Part shown: positions 1 through 8,514 of the stretch, piece after piece | Layout: every line of letters begins with the position of its first letter | Numbering within the stretch: position 1 is the first letter of the stretch | Assembly: GCA_003024985.2 (NCBI GenBank) | Contig: PXIH01S0054353.1 | Length of the DNA: 11,330 nucleotides | Direction: 5' to 3' (one strand) | Origin: Euperipatoides rowelli | Lineage: Eukaryota > Onychophora > Udeonychophora > Euonychophora > Peripatopsidae | The notes under the pieces: generated by a model | Databases searched by the model: none | The model's input: only the letters and a program-made list of their open reading frames with translations | Told to the model about the DNA's origin: nothing | Translations under genes and position numbers: made by a program

Positions 1-137
1 ATGAATACAGACTGACAGATAATATATGACAGAAAGATAGTGGTAAACAGATAATAAGTCAGACAGATAGATAGACAGACAGAGAGAGAGAGAGGGGAGA
101 GATGGATGGAGATGGACAGACGGATGTATAGATAGAT
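1..137. repeat. GACA/GATA/GA simple-sequence tract
   Basis: Degenerate tetranucleotide repeats (gaca, gata, ggat) surround a pure GA run near 79-94. This is ordinary eukaryotic low-complexity DNA just outside the left end of element A. No reading frame or motif is visible. Confidence 0.85.
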
Positions 138-197
138 AATTTAATTCAGTTCCTGTTTTTTTCAGTGAGTAGATATTCCAAGATGGCTGCCATCCTA

Positions 198-213
198 TGC
201 CCATATATGGGCA
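198..213. repeat. Perfect 16-bp palindrome TGCCCATATATGGGCA
   Basis: The sequence reads identically on both strands. A second perfect copy sits at 4748-4763 in the right arm, with degenerate copies near 329-337 and 4886-4902. Recurrence near both ends suggests a subterminal protein-binding site, which is inference. Confidence 0.7.
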
Positions 214-423
214 TATGACATCACATTATGATGCACTATGGGTAGGATTATGATGCATGGTGGGACATCTTACTATCATTCTCACTCTCATCTCATTCCC
301 ATTCTCATTCTCACCCCCATTTCACTTTACGCCCATTATGGGCCTATGATGTCATATTATGATGCATGATATGCCCCACCCACTTCAAAAGTTTATAGCC
401 CTATCCGGGTCTTTTTCCAGATT

Positions 424-511
424 CATGATGGGATTGATTATGATACATGATGGGATTGAGTATGCTGCATGATGGGATTAATTATGATGCATGATGGGAT
501 TGAAAAATTTT
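424..511 (+). repeat. 22-bp minisatellite, four copies (left arm)
   Basis: CATGATGGGATT(G/A)A(T/G)TATG-type units start at 424, 446, 468 and 490, so the period is exactly 22 bp with no unique spacers. The mirrored array lies at 4521-4608 in the right arm. Confidence 0.85.
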
Positions 512-1235
512 CTGGCCCCATCCGGGTCTTTTTCAAGATGGCCGACCAGAAATGACATCATAGGGTGTGGCGAAACATGCGCGAAAAGCTTAGAATTTCG
601 CAAAAATGAGAAAATCCAAGATGGTGGATGTCCTGTACCACTAAAGTGACTTATACTTCATACAATAATCCGGGTAATTCTATGCACCTTCAGTAAAAAT
701 TTCAACTCCCTAGCACATACCATTTTGGTTTTAAGCACATAAAACTAAAATAGCTTATTTTTGAGAGAAGGGGAAGCGGCTCTTCAATCTTCAAACTAAC
801 TCGATAATTAGAATCCTTGCAATTCGTAGATAAATTTAAAAAAAAAAATTTGAAAATAGGAGCATGTTAAATTTTACAGCTACTTTTTGTCATTTGTTTG
901 AATATGAATTATAAAAATATGAAATATTCTATTGTTCTTGATAACTCCTACACATCGTTAAAAAAAACCACTAGCGAAAAACTAAAAATAAGATATCTCA
1001 AGATTCATCAAAGCTACAAATTTGAGATTTATATCATTCTATTTATTTTTTTCTTCCTCTATCTAAGCAAATATATATTTTACTTCATATCATCTACTAT
1101 CAATTTTTTTTAAAAAAAAACTTTGTAGTCAGATCTACTGTAGCAGCCCTCATTTGCATAAAGATAGCTACAAGATAAAAATTAGATGCATGGAAAAAAT
1201 AATTATTCATGTTTTCTACAATCATGTCTGTTTGA

Positions 1236-1650
1236 ATCTGTAAGGATTTTCATATTAGACTATGTATATGGAATCTAAATAAGCATACCCCATACTCAGA
1301 AGTTAATAAAAAAAGTTATAGGCAAATTTAAGGGTGAAGTGAACTCTGAAATTATTAAAGAGTTTGTAGGATTCCGATCCAAAATGAACAGCTTCATAAG
1401 ATAACATGGAGAAGAAAACCACTAATGAGTTTCAAAATATGTGGTGAAGCAAAACTTGAAGCATCAGGATTTTAAAAATTGTTTATTCCGTAAAGTATAC
1501 TATCGGACCAGGATACCTTTTATTAGACAAACACATCACCAGCTGTATACAGAATATGTAAATAAAATCAGTTTATCCTCATATGATGATAAGAATTATA
1601 TCCTAGACAATAGTTGTGAAAGCTTTGTCATGGACATTATAGAACTGTAG
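1236..1650 (+). pseudogene. Type-B DNA polymerase C-terminal fragment (Polinton/adintovirus-like), decayed
   Basis: The translated region resembles the extreme C-terminal part of protein-primed family-B DNA polymerases encoded by Polinton/Maverick elements, which copy the element genome. The visible blocks are HTPYSEVNKK (1284-1313), VIGKFKGE then EFVGFRSKMNSF (1315-1398), KYVVKQNLKHQDFKNCLF (1435-1488), and HHQLYTEYVNKISLSSYDDK (1534-1593). The frame shifts by one base in the A7 run at 1308-1314. In-frame stops follow at 1402, 1423 and 1426, then the frame stays open to the TAG at 1648. An AATAAA lies at 1697-1702, about 50 bp past the stop. The catalytic palm motifs and everything N-terminal are absent, because the fragment begins right beside the inner end of the left arm. 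It is a dead, 5'-deleted relic. Assignment is by motif recall only. Confidence 0.75.
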
Positions 1651-1898
1651 AATAAATTAAGAAGTTTTTACATGTAATTATTTACACAACTTCAATAATA
1701 AAGTTTTTATATTTAATTTATGTGTTTTATCTTTGAATAAATTTTATAGTTAAAATATTTAGCAGGTATAAAAAATTTGTTTACACACTTAGTTAAAAAT
1801 GTTTTGCATGAGTGAAATAATTTTAGTTGTTAAGCATCTTTCAAGGCTTAGCCTCAGTTTACATCAGGGTGCTATGGGTTTCCCAAAAATAATGAAAA
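1651..1898. other. AT-rich spacer with AATAAA
   Basis: This is untranslatable AT-rich sequence after the polymerase relic. It contains AATAAA at 1697-1702, which could be the old polyadenylation signal. I see nothing else in it. Confidence 0.5.
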
Positions 1899-2632
1899 AA
1901 TTTGTTAAGGTTTTTACGCATGTGTCTGCACATCCTATGACATCACTTCCAGACAGCCATCTTTAATTTTCTGAATTTTAACATATGATGATGTCACTCC
2001 CGATTTGCCATCTTGGTAAGACCAAGATAAATATAAAATAGGAAAAAAATGTCTAAGGCTTTTATATTATAATTTTACGTATGTGATTAAGTCACTTCCA
2101 CTCACTCATCTTGGAAAAGACTCACATGGTGCTAAAACAGGAAAAATGTATAAGTTTTTCACGCATTATTCTACATATGTGATGATGTCACTTCTGGTCA
2201 GTCATATTGGATTTTCTGAATTTTAACAGATGATGATGATGTCACTCCCGATTAGTCATCTTGGAAAAGATCTGGGTGAACATAAAACAGGAAAAAAATG
2301 TCTAAGTTTTTCATGCATTGTTCTACACATCTCATGATGTCACTTCCACTCAGTCATCTTGGATTTTCTAATTTTAACATATGATGATATCACCCCCCAG
2401 CTAGTCATCTTGAAAAAGACTTGGATGGTGGTAAAACATGAAAAATGTTGTTTTTCACATATTGTTCTATGCATGTCACAATGTCACTTCACTCAACCAT
2501 CTTGAAAAGACCCTGGATGAATATAAAACAGGAAATGTTTAAGTTTTTGATGCAATATTCTACACATATGATGACGTCACTTCTGGTCAGTCATCTTGGA
2601 TTTTCTGAATTTTAACATGTGATGATGTCTGC
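1899..2632 (+). repeat. Composite minisatellite of ~50-bp and ~97-bp modules
   Basis: The anchor (G/A)TCAC recurs at 1942 (catcac), 1993, 2091, 2187, 2241, 2339, 2389, 2483, 2576 and, degenerated to gtct, at 2627. Spacings are about 51, 98, 96, 54, 98, 50, 94, 93 and 51. The order is therefore AB, B, AB, AB, B, A, where A is ~50 bp and B is ~97 bp. Each module carries TGATG(A)TGTCAC followed by a (G/C)CATCTTGG-like string. B modules also carry AAAACAGGAAAAAATGTCTAAGTTTTTCA-like sequence. The same string order occurs once at about 4375-4500 in the right arm, so the array looks like amplified arm sequence. Confidence 0.85.
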
Positions 2633-2642
2633 CTTATTTAGC

Positions 2643-3055
2643 GTTATCAAATACAGTATAAGAAAAATGTACTTCTGAATTTTTTCTGCTTAGTGTTTAA
2701 TATACAGAACAGTAAATTATACTTGTGATTTTTTTTTCCTTAGTAGAGTTATCAAATATGGTACAAAATGTAATTGTGAATTCTTTTCTGTTATAGTGTT
2801 AATATACAGTAGCCTATAGTAAATTGTACTTGTAAATTTTTTTATATTCAGTACAAAGTTGGTACTCCCCTTAAATTTATTCTACTTGTAGAGAGTTAGT
2901 TGTCTCCTAACATTTACAAAGTATAGTATTCTGTGGTAATGTCTATCCTACACTTATGAATTTTTTTCTAGTACAATTATCAAATACAGTAGAGTAAATT
3001 CTACTTGTGAACTTTTTTTGCTATAATTGTCAAATACAGTATAGTAAAATGTATT
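2643..3055 (+). repeat. Decayed ~52-bp tandem repeat
   Basis: Units begin GTTATCAAATACAGTA or GTTTAATATACAG and end with ACTTGTGAATTTTTTT. They start near 2643, 2695, 2748, 2798, 2976 and 3026, with a diverged stretch at 2850-2970. CAAATACAG-type anchors at 2648/2753 and 2981/3031 give periods of ~52 and 50 bp. Two subtypes (TATCAAATA and TTAATATACAG) alternate in the first four units. Confidence 0.75.
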
Positions 3056-3846
3056 TAACAGGAACAAGTGATTTAAGTTGGCAAATCCAAGGCTTTAATA
3101 CTCTCCAAAAAGTTTCAGGGGATTAGAGATCACAAATAAGAGAAGAAAATCAACCAATGTCATTAATTCTTAATGCTCATTGGCTAATCATGTATGTTTT
3201 CTGTGCAGTCCACTCAGATTAAGCTCTGAATGTATTCAAATAGCTTTCAATACTAAGAAATAGAATGATGTCATTTTGTACTACATTATAGATTTATAGA
3301 GTATAGTATTAAAATGTATTTTAAACTAGGGGATTATCAAATTCTAACTTTGACCAGCTAAGAAGCTGACTTTTTAAAATACGATATGTTGTTTGTTTGT
3401 TTGTTTTTTCACATTTATTAAAAGTGTTACTTAGCTTCTAATTAGTTTTTTTCTTCTCCTGTATATATTTTTGATTCAATAGAAGTATATACGGTACCAC
3501 TATATAGCATTTATTTTTTAAAAGTAAATGAGAAATATATTTTGATTTATTGATACTAAAATTCTTTAATGTTAAAATTACGGTATAATATGTATGATTG
3601 TATATTGGGTTGCCATTATAAACTTTCTATTAATTTTACCGGTGATGATATGCTTGGAGATAGGGGATCTTACAGCGGTGTAGAACCGCTACACTTCTCG
3701 ACCAAGCTTGAATGAACTTAAATCGTAATGATAGGGAATTATCAAATAACTTTTTTCTATGTAGTTAATCATGTTAAACTTAGAAATCTGTAGCTAGTCA
3801 GCAAAGGTCAAGCTGTCACATTCGGGTCTTATTTACTAAAGACAAG
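3056..3846. other. Core of element A, no recognisable gene
   Basis: This is AT-rich sequence with a (GTTT)n run at 3388-3409. One short ATG frame lies at 3590-3715 (41 codons), ending ...GVEPLHFSTKLE. Its last half (about 3640-3715) is clearly richer in G+C than its surroundings and includes a 6-bp-stem hairpin AGCGGT/ACCGCT (3674-3690). I do not recognise the peptide. It could be a relic exon of the ancestral element or chance. Confidence 0.35.
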
Positions 3847-4520
3847 CTTTGTGCAAATGAGTGGTGCTGCTGTAGATCTTACTACAAAGTTTTTTTTTTT
3901 TTTTTAAATTTAATTCAATATATCTTTGCTTAGATAGAAGAAAAATAAAAAGAATGATATAAATCTCAAATCTGTAGCTTCTATGAATCTTGAGATATCT
4001 TATTTTTAGTTTCTCGCTATTGGGGTTTTTTTAACGATGTGTAGGAGTTATCAAGAACAATAGAATATTTCATATTTTGATCATTTATATTCGAACAAAT
4101 GAAAAAAGTAACTGTAAAATTAAACATGCTCCTATTTTCGAAATTTTTTTTAAACATTTATCTACGAATTGCAAGGATTCTAATTATCGAGTTGGTTTGA
4201 AGATTGTAGAGTTCCTCCCCCCCCCCCACCCCCTCTCTCTCAAAAATGAGCTATTTTAGTTTTATGTTCTTAAAACCAAAATGGTAGTTGCTAGGGAGTT
4301 GAAATTTTTACTGGCAGTGTATAGAAGCACTCGGATGTAGTGTATGAAATATAATTCACATGAGTGGCACAAGACATTCGCCACCTTGGATTTTCTAATT
4401 TTTGCGAAATTTTGAAAAAAAATGTAAGTTTTTCACACATTTTTCTGCACATCCTATTGATGTCACTTCTGGTCGGCCATCTTGAAAAAGACCTGAATGG
4501 GGCCAGAAACTTTTTCAATA

Positions 4521-4608
4521 CCATCATGCATCATAATCAATCCCATCATGCATCATACTCAATCCCATCATGCATCATAATCAATCCCATCATGCATCTG
4601 GAAAAAGA
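4521..4608 (-). repeat. 22-bp minisatellite, four copies (right arm)
   Basis: CCATCATGCATCATAATCAAT units start at 4521, 4543, 4565 and 4587, and two more stand at 4638 and 4660 after an interrupting module. They mirror 424-511 in sequence, period and copy number. Confidence 0.85.
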
Positions 4609-4747
4609 CCTGGATGGGGCCAGAAACTTTTTCAATCCCATCATGCAGCATAATTAATACCATCATGCATGTGCATAAAATAAAAATGGGAATGAGACTG
4701 AGAATCGGAATGAGATGTCCCCTCATGCATCATAATATGACATTATA

Positions 4748-4763
4748 TGCCCATATATGGGCA
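4748..4763. repeat. Second copy of palindrome TGCCCATATATGGGCA
   Basis: It is identical to 198-213, at the mirrored position in the right arm. Confidence 0.7.
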
Positions 4764-4925
4764 TAAAACAAGAATCAGAGTGAGAATGAGAGTGGAAGTG
4801 AGAATGAGATGATAGTGAGAATGAGAGTGAGATGTCCCATCATGCATCATAATCCTACCCATAATGCATCATAATGTGATGTCATATGCCCATAAATGGG
4901 TATAGGATGGCAACCATCTTGAATT

Positions 4926-4990
4926 TTCGATTTTCGAAAATTCGGCCGCCATCTTAAAAAATTTTGTATGGGTCCAGAAATGCTTTTTAT
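4926..4990. repeat. Extra terminal-like module outside the right arm
   Basis: CGGCCGCCATCTTAAAAAATT...GGGTCCAGAAATGCTTTTT resembles the internal modules at 4475-4515 and 4595-4634 (CATCT(T/G)GAAAAAGACCTG...GGGGCCAGAAACTTTTTC). It is preceded by a TTTTCGAAAA palindrome. It has no visible partner on the left. Either the true right end is here and the left end is truncated, or it is a separate terminal fragment. Confidence 0.5.
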
Positions 4991-5474
4991 TATTTACTTG
5001 TGTGCTGAAAATGAGGATTTATTTATGGCATTCAGTTTTTTTTTTTTTTAATTTGCTCAATTATATGTTGACAATTTTCTAAAAAGTACAAACTTCTATA
5101 ATAGTCAAAATAAATCACCTGTTGTTGTTTTTTTTTAACATTTAGTCAAATCATTTCAATTATTTGGAGCAGAAGTAACAAGTAAAAATGTCTGTAGGTA
5201 AAATGAAGTTAATTCCAACTGTTTGTTTTAAACAGCAGTGTGACACCTGATATTTCCAACCAAACATCTTATTATTGTACTGAAAGCAAGATATATGTTT
5301 TAATTCTCAAATGCATTTTAATGAATTTTGTATCTATTTCTTTCTGTTTCTATATTTGTCTTTCACAATGATGTGTGTACATGCAGATATTTGTTTGTTT
5401 TTAAATGTTTGTTTTACTTTATATATACATTTTTAATGTATTTTTAATATAAATAGATTTTTTGGTTAAACTTG
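4991..5474. other. Spacer between elements A and the MITE-like unit
   Basis: This is AT-rich DNA with poly(T) runs near 5036-5049 and 5130-5139. I see no open frame, repeat structure or RNA gene in it. Confidence 0.5.
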
Positions 5475-5611
5475 GTTATATGTCCACCACTTCTTACCAT
5501 AATGTGATTCACACAAATCTAATAAAGTAAATGTTAGCAATTAATCTACACTAGTTGCAGTTAGGGTTCAGGGTAAGGTTAAGATTAGCAATGTATTGGT
5601 GGACATATAAC
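5475..5611. mobile_element. MITE-like 137-bp unit with 15-bp perfect inverted ends
   Basis: GTTATATGTCCACCA (5475-5489) and its exact reverse complement TGGTGGACATATAAC (5597-5611) bound a non-coding interior. The interior holds a degenerate TTAGGG-like stretch, AGTTAGGGTTCAGGGTAAGG (5559-5578). The size and ends suit a miniature DNA transposon. No clear target-site duplication is visible, so it could also be an unrelated hairpin. Confidence 0.55.
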
Positions 5612-5761
5612 GGATCCTCACTAATTTTTCATTTATAAAGATGGCAACTTTAATATAACATAGATGAAATATATGCAAATACTTATTCAAATTTATATAA
5701 ATTTTCATATTACGATTGATAGTACATGAACTCATACTTTATAATGATAGGAGTATTATAA
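5612..5761. other. Spacer, nothing recognised
   Basis: This is AT-rich sequence between the MITE-like unit and element C, without features. Confidence 0.4.
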
Positions 5762-6378
5762 TAGTGTGCTGCACAGCTAACATATTAGGGTTTATACAAA
5801 AACTGACCTTTGAAAAAAATGGTTTTCGAATTCCAAAAAAATGATTAAAACTGATTTTCGAATTTTACAAAAAAAAAATAGTATTTAAATAAACAATAAA
5901 ATTTCAAAGCTGCTAAAATCATTTTTATCTGACGTTCTTTTTTTTTATATATACATACACACCGATAGCACTAAGTTTGATTATGAATTTATGTGGCCAA
6001 AAAAAAGGAAAATAAGATGTAAAAATAATATGTACGCACAGAATTTTCCACTCCATGTAAAATATACAGTAGCCTACGAATCAAAATGTTCTGGTTGAAG
6101 CTGGAGTTAATTTAAATTTATAAAAATGATTATTAGATCAATACAGTTCTGCATATGAAATTTTATGTAAATTGGATTCAAAATAAAATAAATTTATTTG
6201 CAATAGGGTTTTTCTTCTATGAGCTTTTGTTTAGAAAATGTCTAGATTCTTACTAAGGTACAAAAACAACATTGAAATAAATGTTTTTATTGCATTTGGA
6301 ATAATTTAAAAGTTCTTGATAGATTAACAATGATGAAAATATAATAAAGTAGTGAATCTGATAAAGTTATAGCAGCAA
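5762..6378 (+). repeat. Element C left terminal inverted repeat
   Basis: It pairs with 6993-7560. It includes two copies of a (G/A)TTTTCGAATT motif, at 5822 and 5854, spaced 32 bp. Confidence 0.72.
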
Positions 6379-6643
6379 ATGGAAACATAATAGCCTATTG
6401 AATATTCAGGTTAGTTTTAGGCTGGAGGAAAATACATATGATCCAGACGCTAGTGTGTCTCACAACACGATGTTACTTCCCAATGCAGTGTCATGTAAAA
6501 TAACGGGGGGAAAAAAGGTTTTATTAATTTTTGGACCATTTAAAAGACAAATCCATAGTTATGAAATTCCAGACGCACAAAAGATTTTACTTTATCAGTA
6601 CAAATCTAAGTTTGACATCGTTTACAAACATATTTTTTTTTAA
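6371..6643 (+). CDS. Unrecognised open frame in the core of element C (partial or relic)
   Basis: An uninterrupted frame of about 90 codons runs from inside the left arm's inner edge to a TAA at 6641-6643. There is no upstream ATG in frame. The only internal ATG is at 6469, so either the 5' part is missing or an exon starts at the acceptor-like TTAGTTTTAG (6411-6420). The peptide includes EENTYDPDASVSHN, MLLPNAVSCKITGGKKVLL and SYEIPDAQKILLYQYKSKF. It is charged, has mixed composition and is unlike translated AT-rich noise. No membrane segment, zinc cluster or catalytic motif is obvious. I do not recognise the family. It is a candidate remnant of the element's own gene, but chance remains possible at this length. 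Confidence 0.4.
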   Translation, partial: SSKWKHNSLLNIQVSFRLEENTYDPDASVSHNTMLLPNAVSCKITGGKKVLLIFGPFKRQIHSYEIPDAQKILLYQYKSKFDIVYKHIFF

Positions 6644-6992
6644 ATAATATAATTAGCTGTGAAAACAGTAAGATGTCAGGTGCCTAAATACGGGAGTAAG
6701 GATTAAAGTAAAAACAGGTATTTTATTCACAGGTATTTTATTCTTGATCTGGAGTAATTTGAGGTTCTTCTAAAGTTTATTAGATAATTAAATTTCTGCT
6801 TATTAAATAATAAGACAGATTTATTTGTAATCTTGTGTAATGAAATTATTTTTGAAAAATCATGAAGAAAGGTTGAAGTGAAAGTGGATTGATAGTGACA
6901 GCACATATTGTGAAATGAATACGCGCACTCGTTTCAGTGAAGATCGAGAATTACAGTGTTTTTTTTTAATTTTCAGAATATCACACCTTCTG
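6644..6992. other. Rest of element C core
   Basis: It contains a two-copy 15-bp direct repeat, AGGTATTTTATTCAC (about 6716-6743), and a short CpG-containing stretch (6920-6950). I see no coding frame in it. Confidence 0.4.
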
Positions 6993-7560
6993 TTGCTGCT
7001 ATAACTTTATCAAATTTGATCCAATTTTGTTGCAAATTTATTTTCACCTTATTTTCATCAATGTTAATCTACAGTATCTACAAGCTTGTGATTATTAAAA
7101 ATTAAAAAAAAACTTTCATTTCAATGTTGCAGTTTTCATAAAGTAGTAAGAATATAGATGCCATTTAGTAGGTAAACATACGATATGATAAAAACTTGAT
7201 TGCTAATAACGTATTTATTTGTAATCTGAAATTTTATATGCAGGAATTTATTTACCTAATAAAACTTATTATGTATTCAAATTTATTAATGTCTATTACA
7301 CATTAATGAATTTACTTACATTATTTTTTTTAATGTCAAATGTTCACCAGACTTAAGATGATTAGTTTTACTACAATATGCTTGTGCACACGATTTCAGT
7401 CAAAATGTTAACATTTTTAATTAAATAATTAATTAAATTTTACACAGTAATTCTAATATATAAAATTGGGTTTTTAAATACAAAAAAACGGTTTTCGAAT
7501 TTTACAAATTTAGCTGAATAAACCGTTTTTTAAAAATCAGTTTTAAAAACCGACACACTG
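6993..7560 (-). repeat. Element C right terminal inverted repeat
   Basis: It is the reverse complement of 5762-6378 with moderate divergence. It ends in CGACACACTG, and it carries GGTTTTCGAATTTTAC at 7490-7505. Confidence 0.72.
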
Positions 7561-7667
7561 TAATAGGCATACAGCTTTGTTTTTTATAACCCTACAACTA
7601 ACTCCTCCCCTCCCTGAAAGTTTTTATTGGTAGAACTCCACCATTATCCCCCTATAAGTTTGTTCAC

Positions 7668-8072
7668 TAAAATATACAGGCCTTTTAGCTGAAAATTGCC
7701 TTTACCCTGAAAAATTTCCCATAAAGCTGAATTTTGGATATGTTGCTAAAAAATGTATTTCTGAATAACAGTCTAAAAGTCTCCTAAAATTCCACCATTG
7801 TGTCATCCACCATCTTGATTAAATAGCCACCATACTGGTAAATTATGTTTACATTAATTAAAATAGAACATTTTTAAAAGGGCTCAAGATGAAAGTTGGA
7901 CTGAACTTATAAAAGAACTTAACATTTTTTCATATAAAATTTTATGTAGTAGGAGATAAAAAACAGTAAATAAAACTGAAATATCGTTTTAATCAATATT
8001 TTAAAACACTCAAATATTATAGACAAAAAATAATTTATAATCAAGTTAGATAAAAAAAAAAGTTATATTATG
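7668..8072 (+). repeat. Element B left arm, outer part
   Basis: It pairs with about 11000-11330 in inverted orientation, with indels of up to ~20 bp near 7700-7740. It stops abruptly at ...TTATATTATG, where the insertion starts. Confidence 0.82.
8069..8072. repeat. Target-site duplication, left copy (tatg)
   Basis: TATG immediately precedes the TG of the insertion. The unoccupied right arm reads ...ATTATGATACATTGC here, with a single TATG. The right copy is CATG at 9103-9106, one mismatch. Confidence 0.6.
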
Positions 8073-8165
8073 TGTGTAACGGGGTCAAGCAACACCCTTC
8101 TATTACACAAGGGTTAAAGCCAGCAAGACAATGCATGGACTAAATGAGGATGATAATCTGACAAC

Positions 8166-8167
<2 letters not shown>

Positions 8168-8248
<81 letters not shown>
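8168..8248. repeat. (AC)n microsatellite, ~40 units
   Basis: This is an uninterrupted AC/CA run. The His-Thr and Cys-Val reading frames across it are artefacts of the dinucleotide repeat. Confidence 0.97.
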
Positions 8249-8255
<7 letters not shown>

Positions 8256-8261
8256 CTACAG

Positions 8262-8279
8262 TATATATATATATATATA
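8262..8279. repeat. (TA)n microsatellite
   Basis: Nine TA units lie just downstream of the AC run, followed by degenerate ATAT up to about 8304. Confidence 0.9.
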
Positions 8280-8514
8280 CACATATATATTTATATGCAT
8301 ATATGCGAGATAAAAGCATATATCCAGAAGCATCCCAATCATGATACAAAGCTAATGCTAAAACCAAGAGCTAGTGTTAAAGATCTGTCTATAACCATGC
8401 AGCCTGTAAGCAAGACAAGTTTCTCCACGTGCGATATAGAAAAGAAAGCCCATTCCGATTTAGAACAAGATGGAAAATTATATAATTTACTCTTGATAAT
8501 CATGCCAAATCTTA

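Larger units (their letters stand above)
174..1163 (+). repeat. Element A left terminal inverted repeat
   Basis: This is the reverse complement, with scattered substitutions and indels, of 3847-4925. From the outside in it contains a CAAGATGG end, the palindrome TGCCCATATATGGGCA (198-213), CTCATTCTCA-type pyrimidine repeats (275-320), four 22-bp repeats (424-511), a second CAAGATGG module (534-640), and an AT-rich inner half ending at catttgcataaag. An open frame at 898-1113 falls in the inner half. It is A/T-run sequence without conserved composition and I do not consider it coding. Confidence 0.88.
174..4925. mobile_element. Element A: ~4.75-kb long-TIR (foldback) element, probable deleted Polinton-like derivative
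   Basis: Two ~1-kb arms in inverted orientation (174-1163 and 3847-4925) flank a 2.7-kb core. The arms pair over their whole length. For example, 798-835 is the perfect reverse complement of 4156-4193 (38 bp). Both outer ends run into an AAGATGG(C/T)(T/C)GCCATCCTAT-like sequence. The core holds a broken type-B polymerase fragment and two tandem-repeat arrays, and no intact transposase or integrase was seen. Long TIRs plus a PolB remnant next to one arm fit a non-autonomous Polinton/Maverick derivative. The alternative is an unrelated foldback element that captured the fragment. I could not find a convincing target-site duplication. The right side has an extra terminal-like module to about 4990, so the outer boundaries are uncertain. 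Confidence 0.8.
3847..4925 (-). repeat. Element A right terminal inverted repeat
   Basis: This is the partner of 174-1163, about 90 bp longer. The extra length comes from a C-run expansion (4217-4229) and a duplicated ~40-bp module, GGCCAGAAACTTTTTCAAT preceded by a GACCTG(A/G)ATGG string (4490-4520 and 4609-4637). Open frames on either strand at 4077-4657 are read-through of these repeats, not genes. Confidence 0.88.
5762..7560. mobile_element. Element C: ~1.8-kb long-TIR (foldback) element
   Basis: The inverted arms are about 5762-6378 (617 bp) and 6993-7560 (568 bp), around a 614-bp core. The inner ends are exact: 6359-6378 is the 20-bp perfect reverse complement of 6993-7012. Further out, CAACATTGAAAT...GATTAACAnTGATGAAAATA and the CTGCATAT(G/A)AAATTT regions also pair. 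The outermost bases pair (T)AGTGTG on the left with CACACTG at 7560. A CAGTG end recalls hAT elements, but 0.6-kb arms and no visible 8-bp duplication argue against a simple hAT call. Divergence between arms is higher than in element A, suggesting an older copy. No transposase was recognised. Confidence 0.75.

Noticed and set aside
424-511. Possible CRISPR-like direct repeats
   Set aside because: The 22-bp units are contiguous with no unique spacers, and the context is eukaryotic. It is a minisatellite.
898-1113. 71-codon plus-strand open frame
   Set aside because: It lies wholly in the left arm of element A. The frame is an A/T-run product, and the mirrored right arm does not preserve it.
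2572-2579. Perfect CRE site TGACGTCA
   Set aside because: It is a one-base variant of the repeated TGATGTCA string of the minisatellite, present once. There is no gene nearby to regulate.
4077-4657. Three overlapping open frames on both strands
   Set aside because: They sit in the right arm and translate its C-run and 22-bp repeats. Repeated peptide blocks on both strands are the mark of tandem DNA repeats.
5559-5588. Telomeric TTAGGG tract
   Set aside because: There are only two or three degenerate words inside a small inverted-end unit, not an array.
5762-7560. Element C as a canonical hAT transposon on the basis of its CAGTG-like ends
   Set aside because: Only one end reads CACTG/CAGTG, the 8-bp flanks do not match (about 4 of 8), and 0.6-kb arms are atypical.
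8131-8367. His-Thr and Cys-Val repeat open frames
   Set aside because: These are direct translations of the (AC)n microsatellite in two strands.
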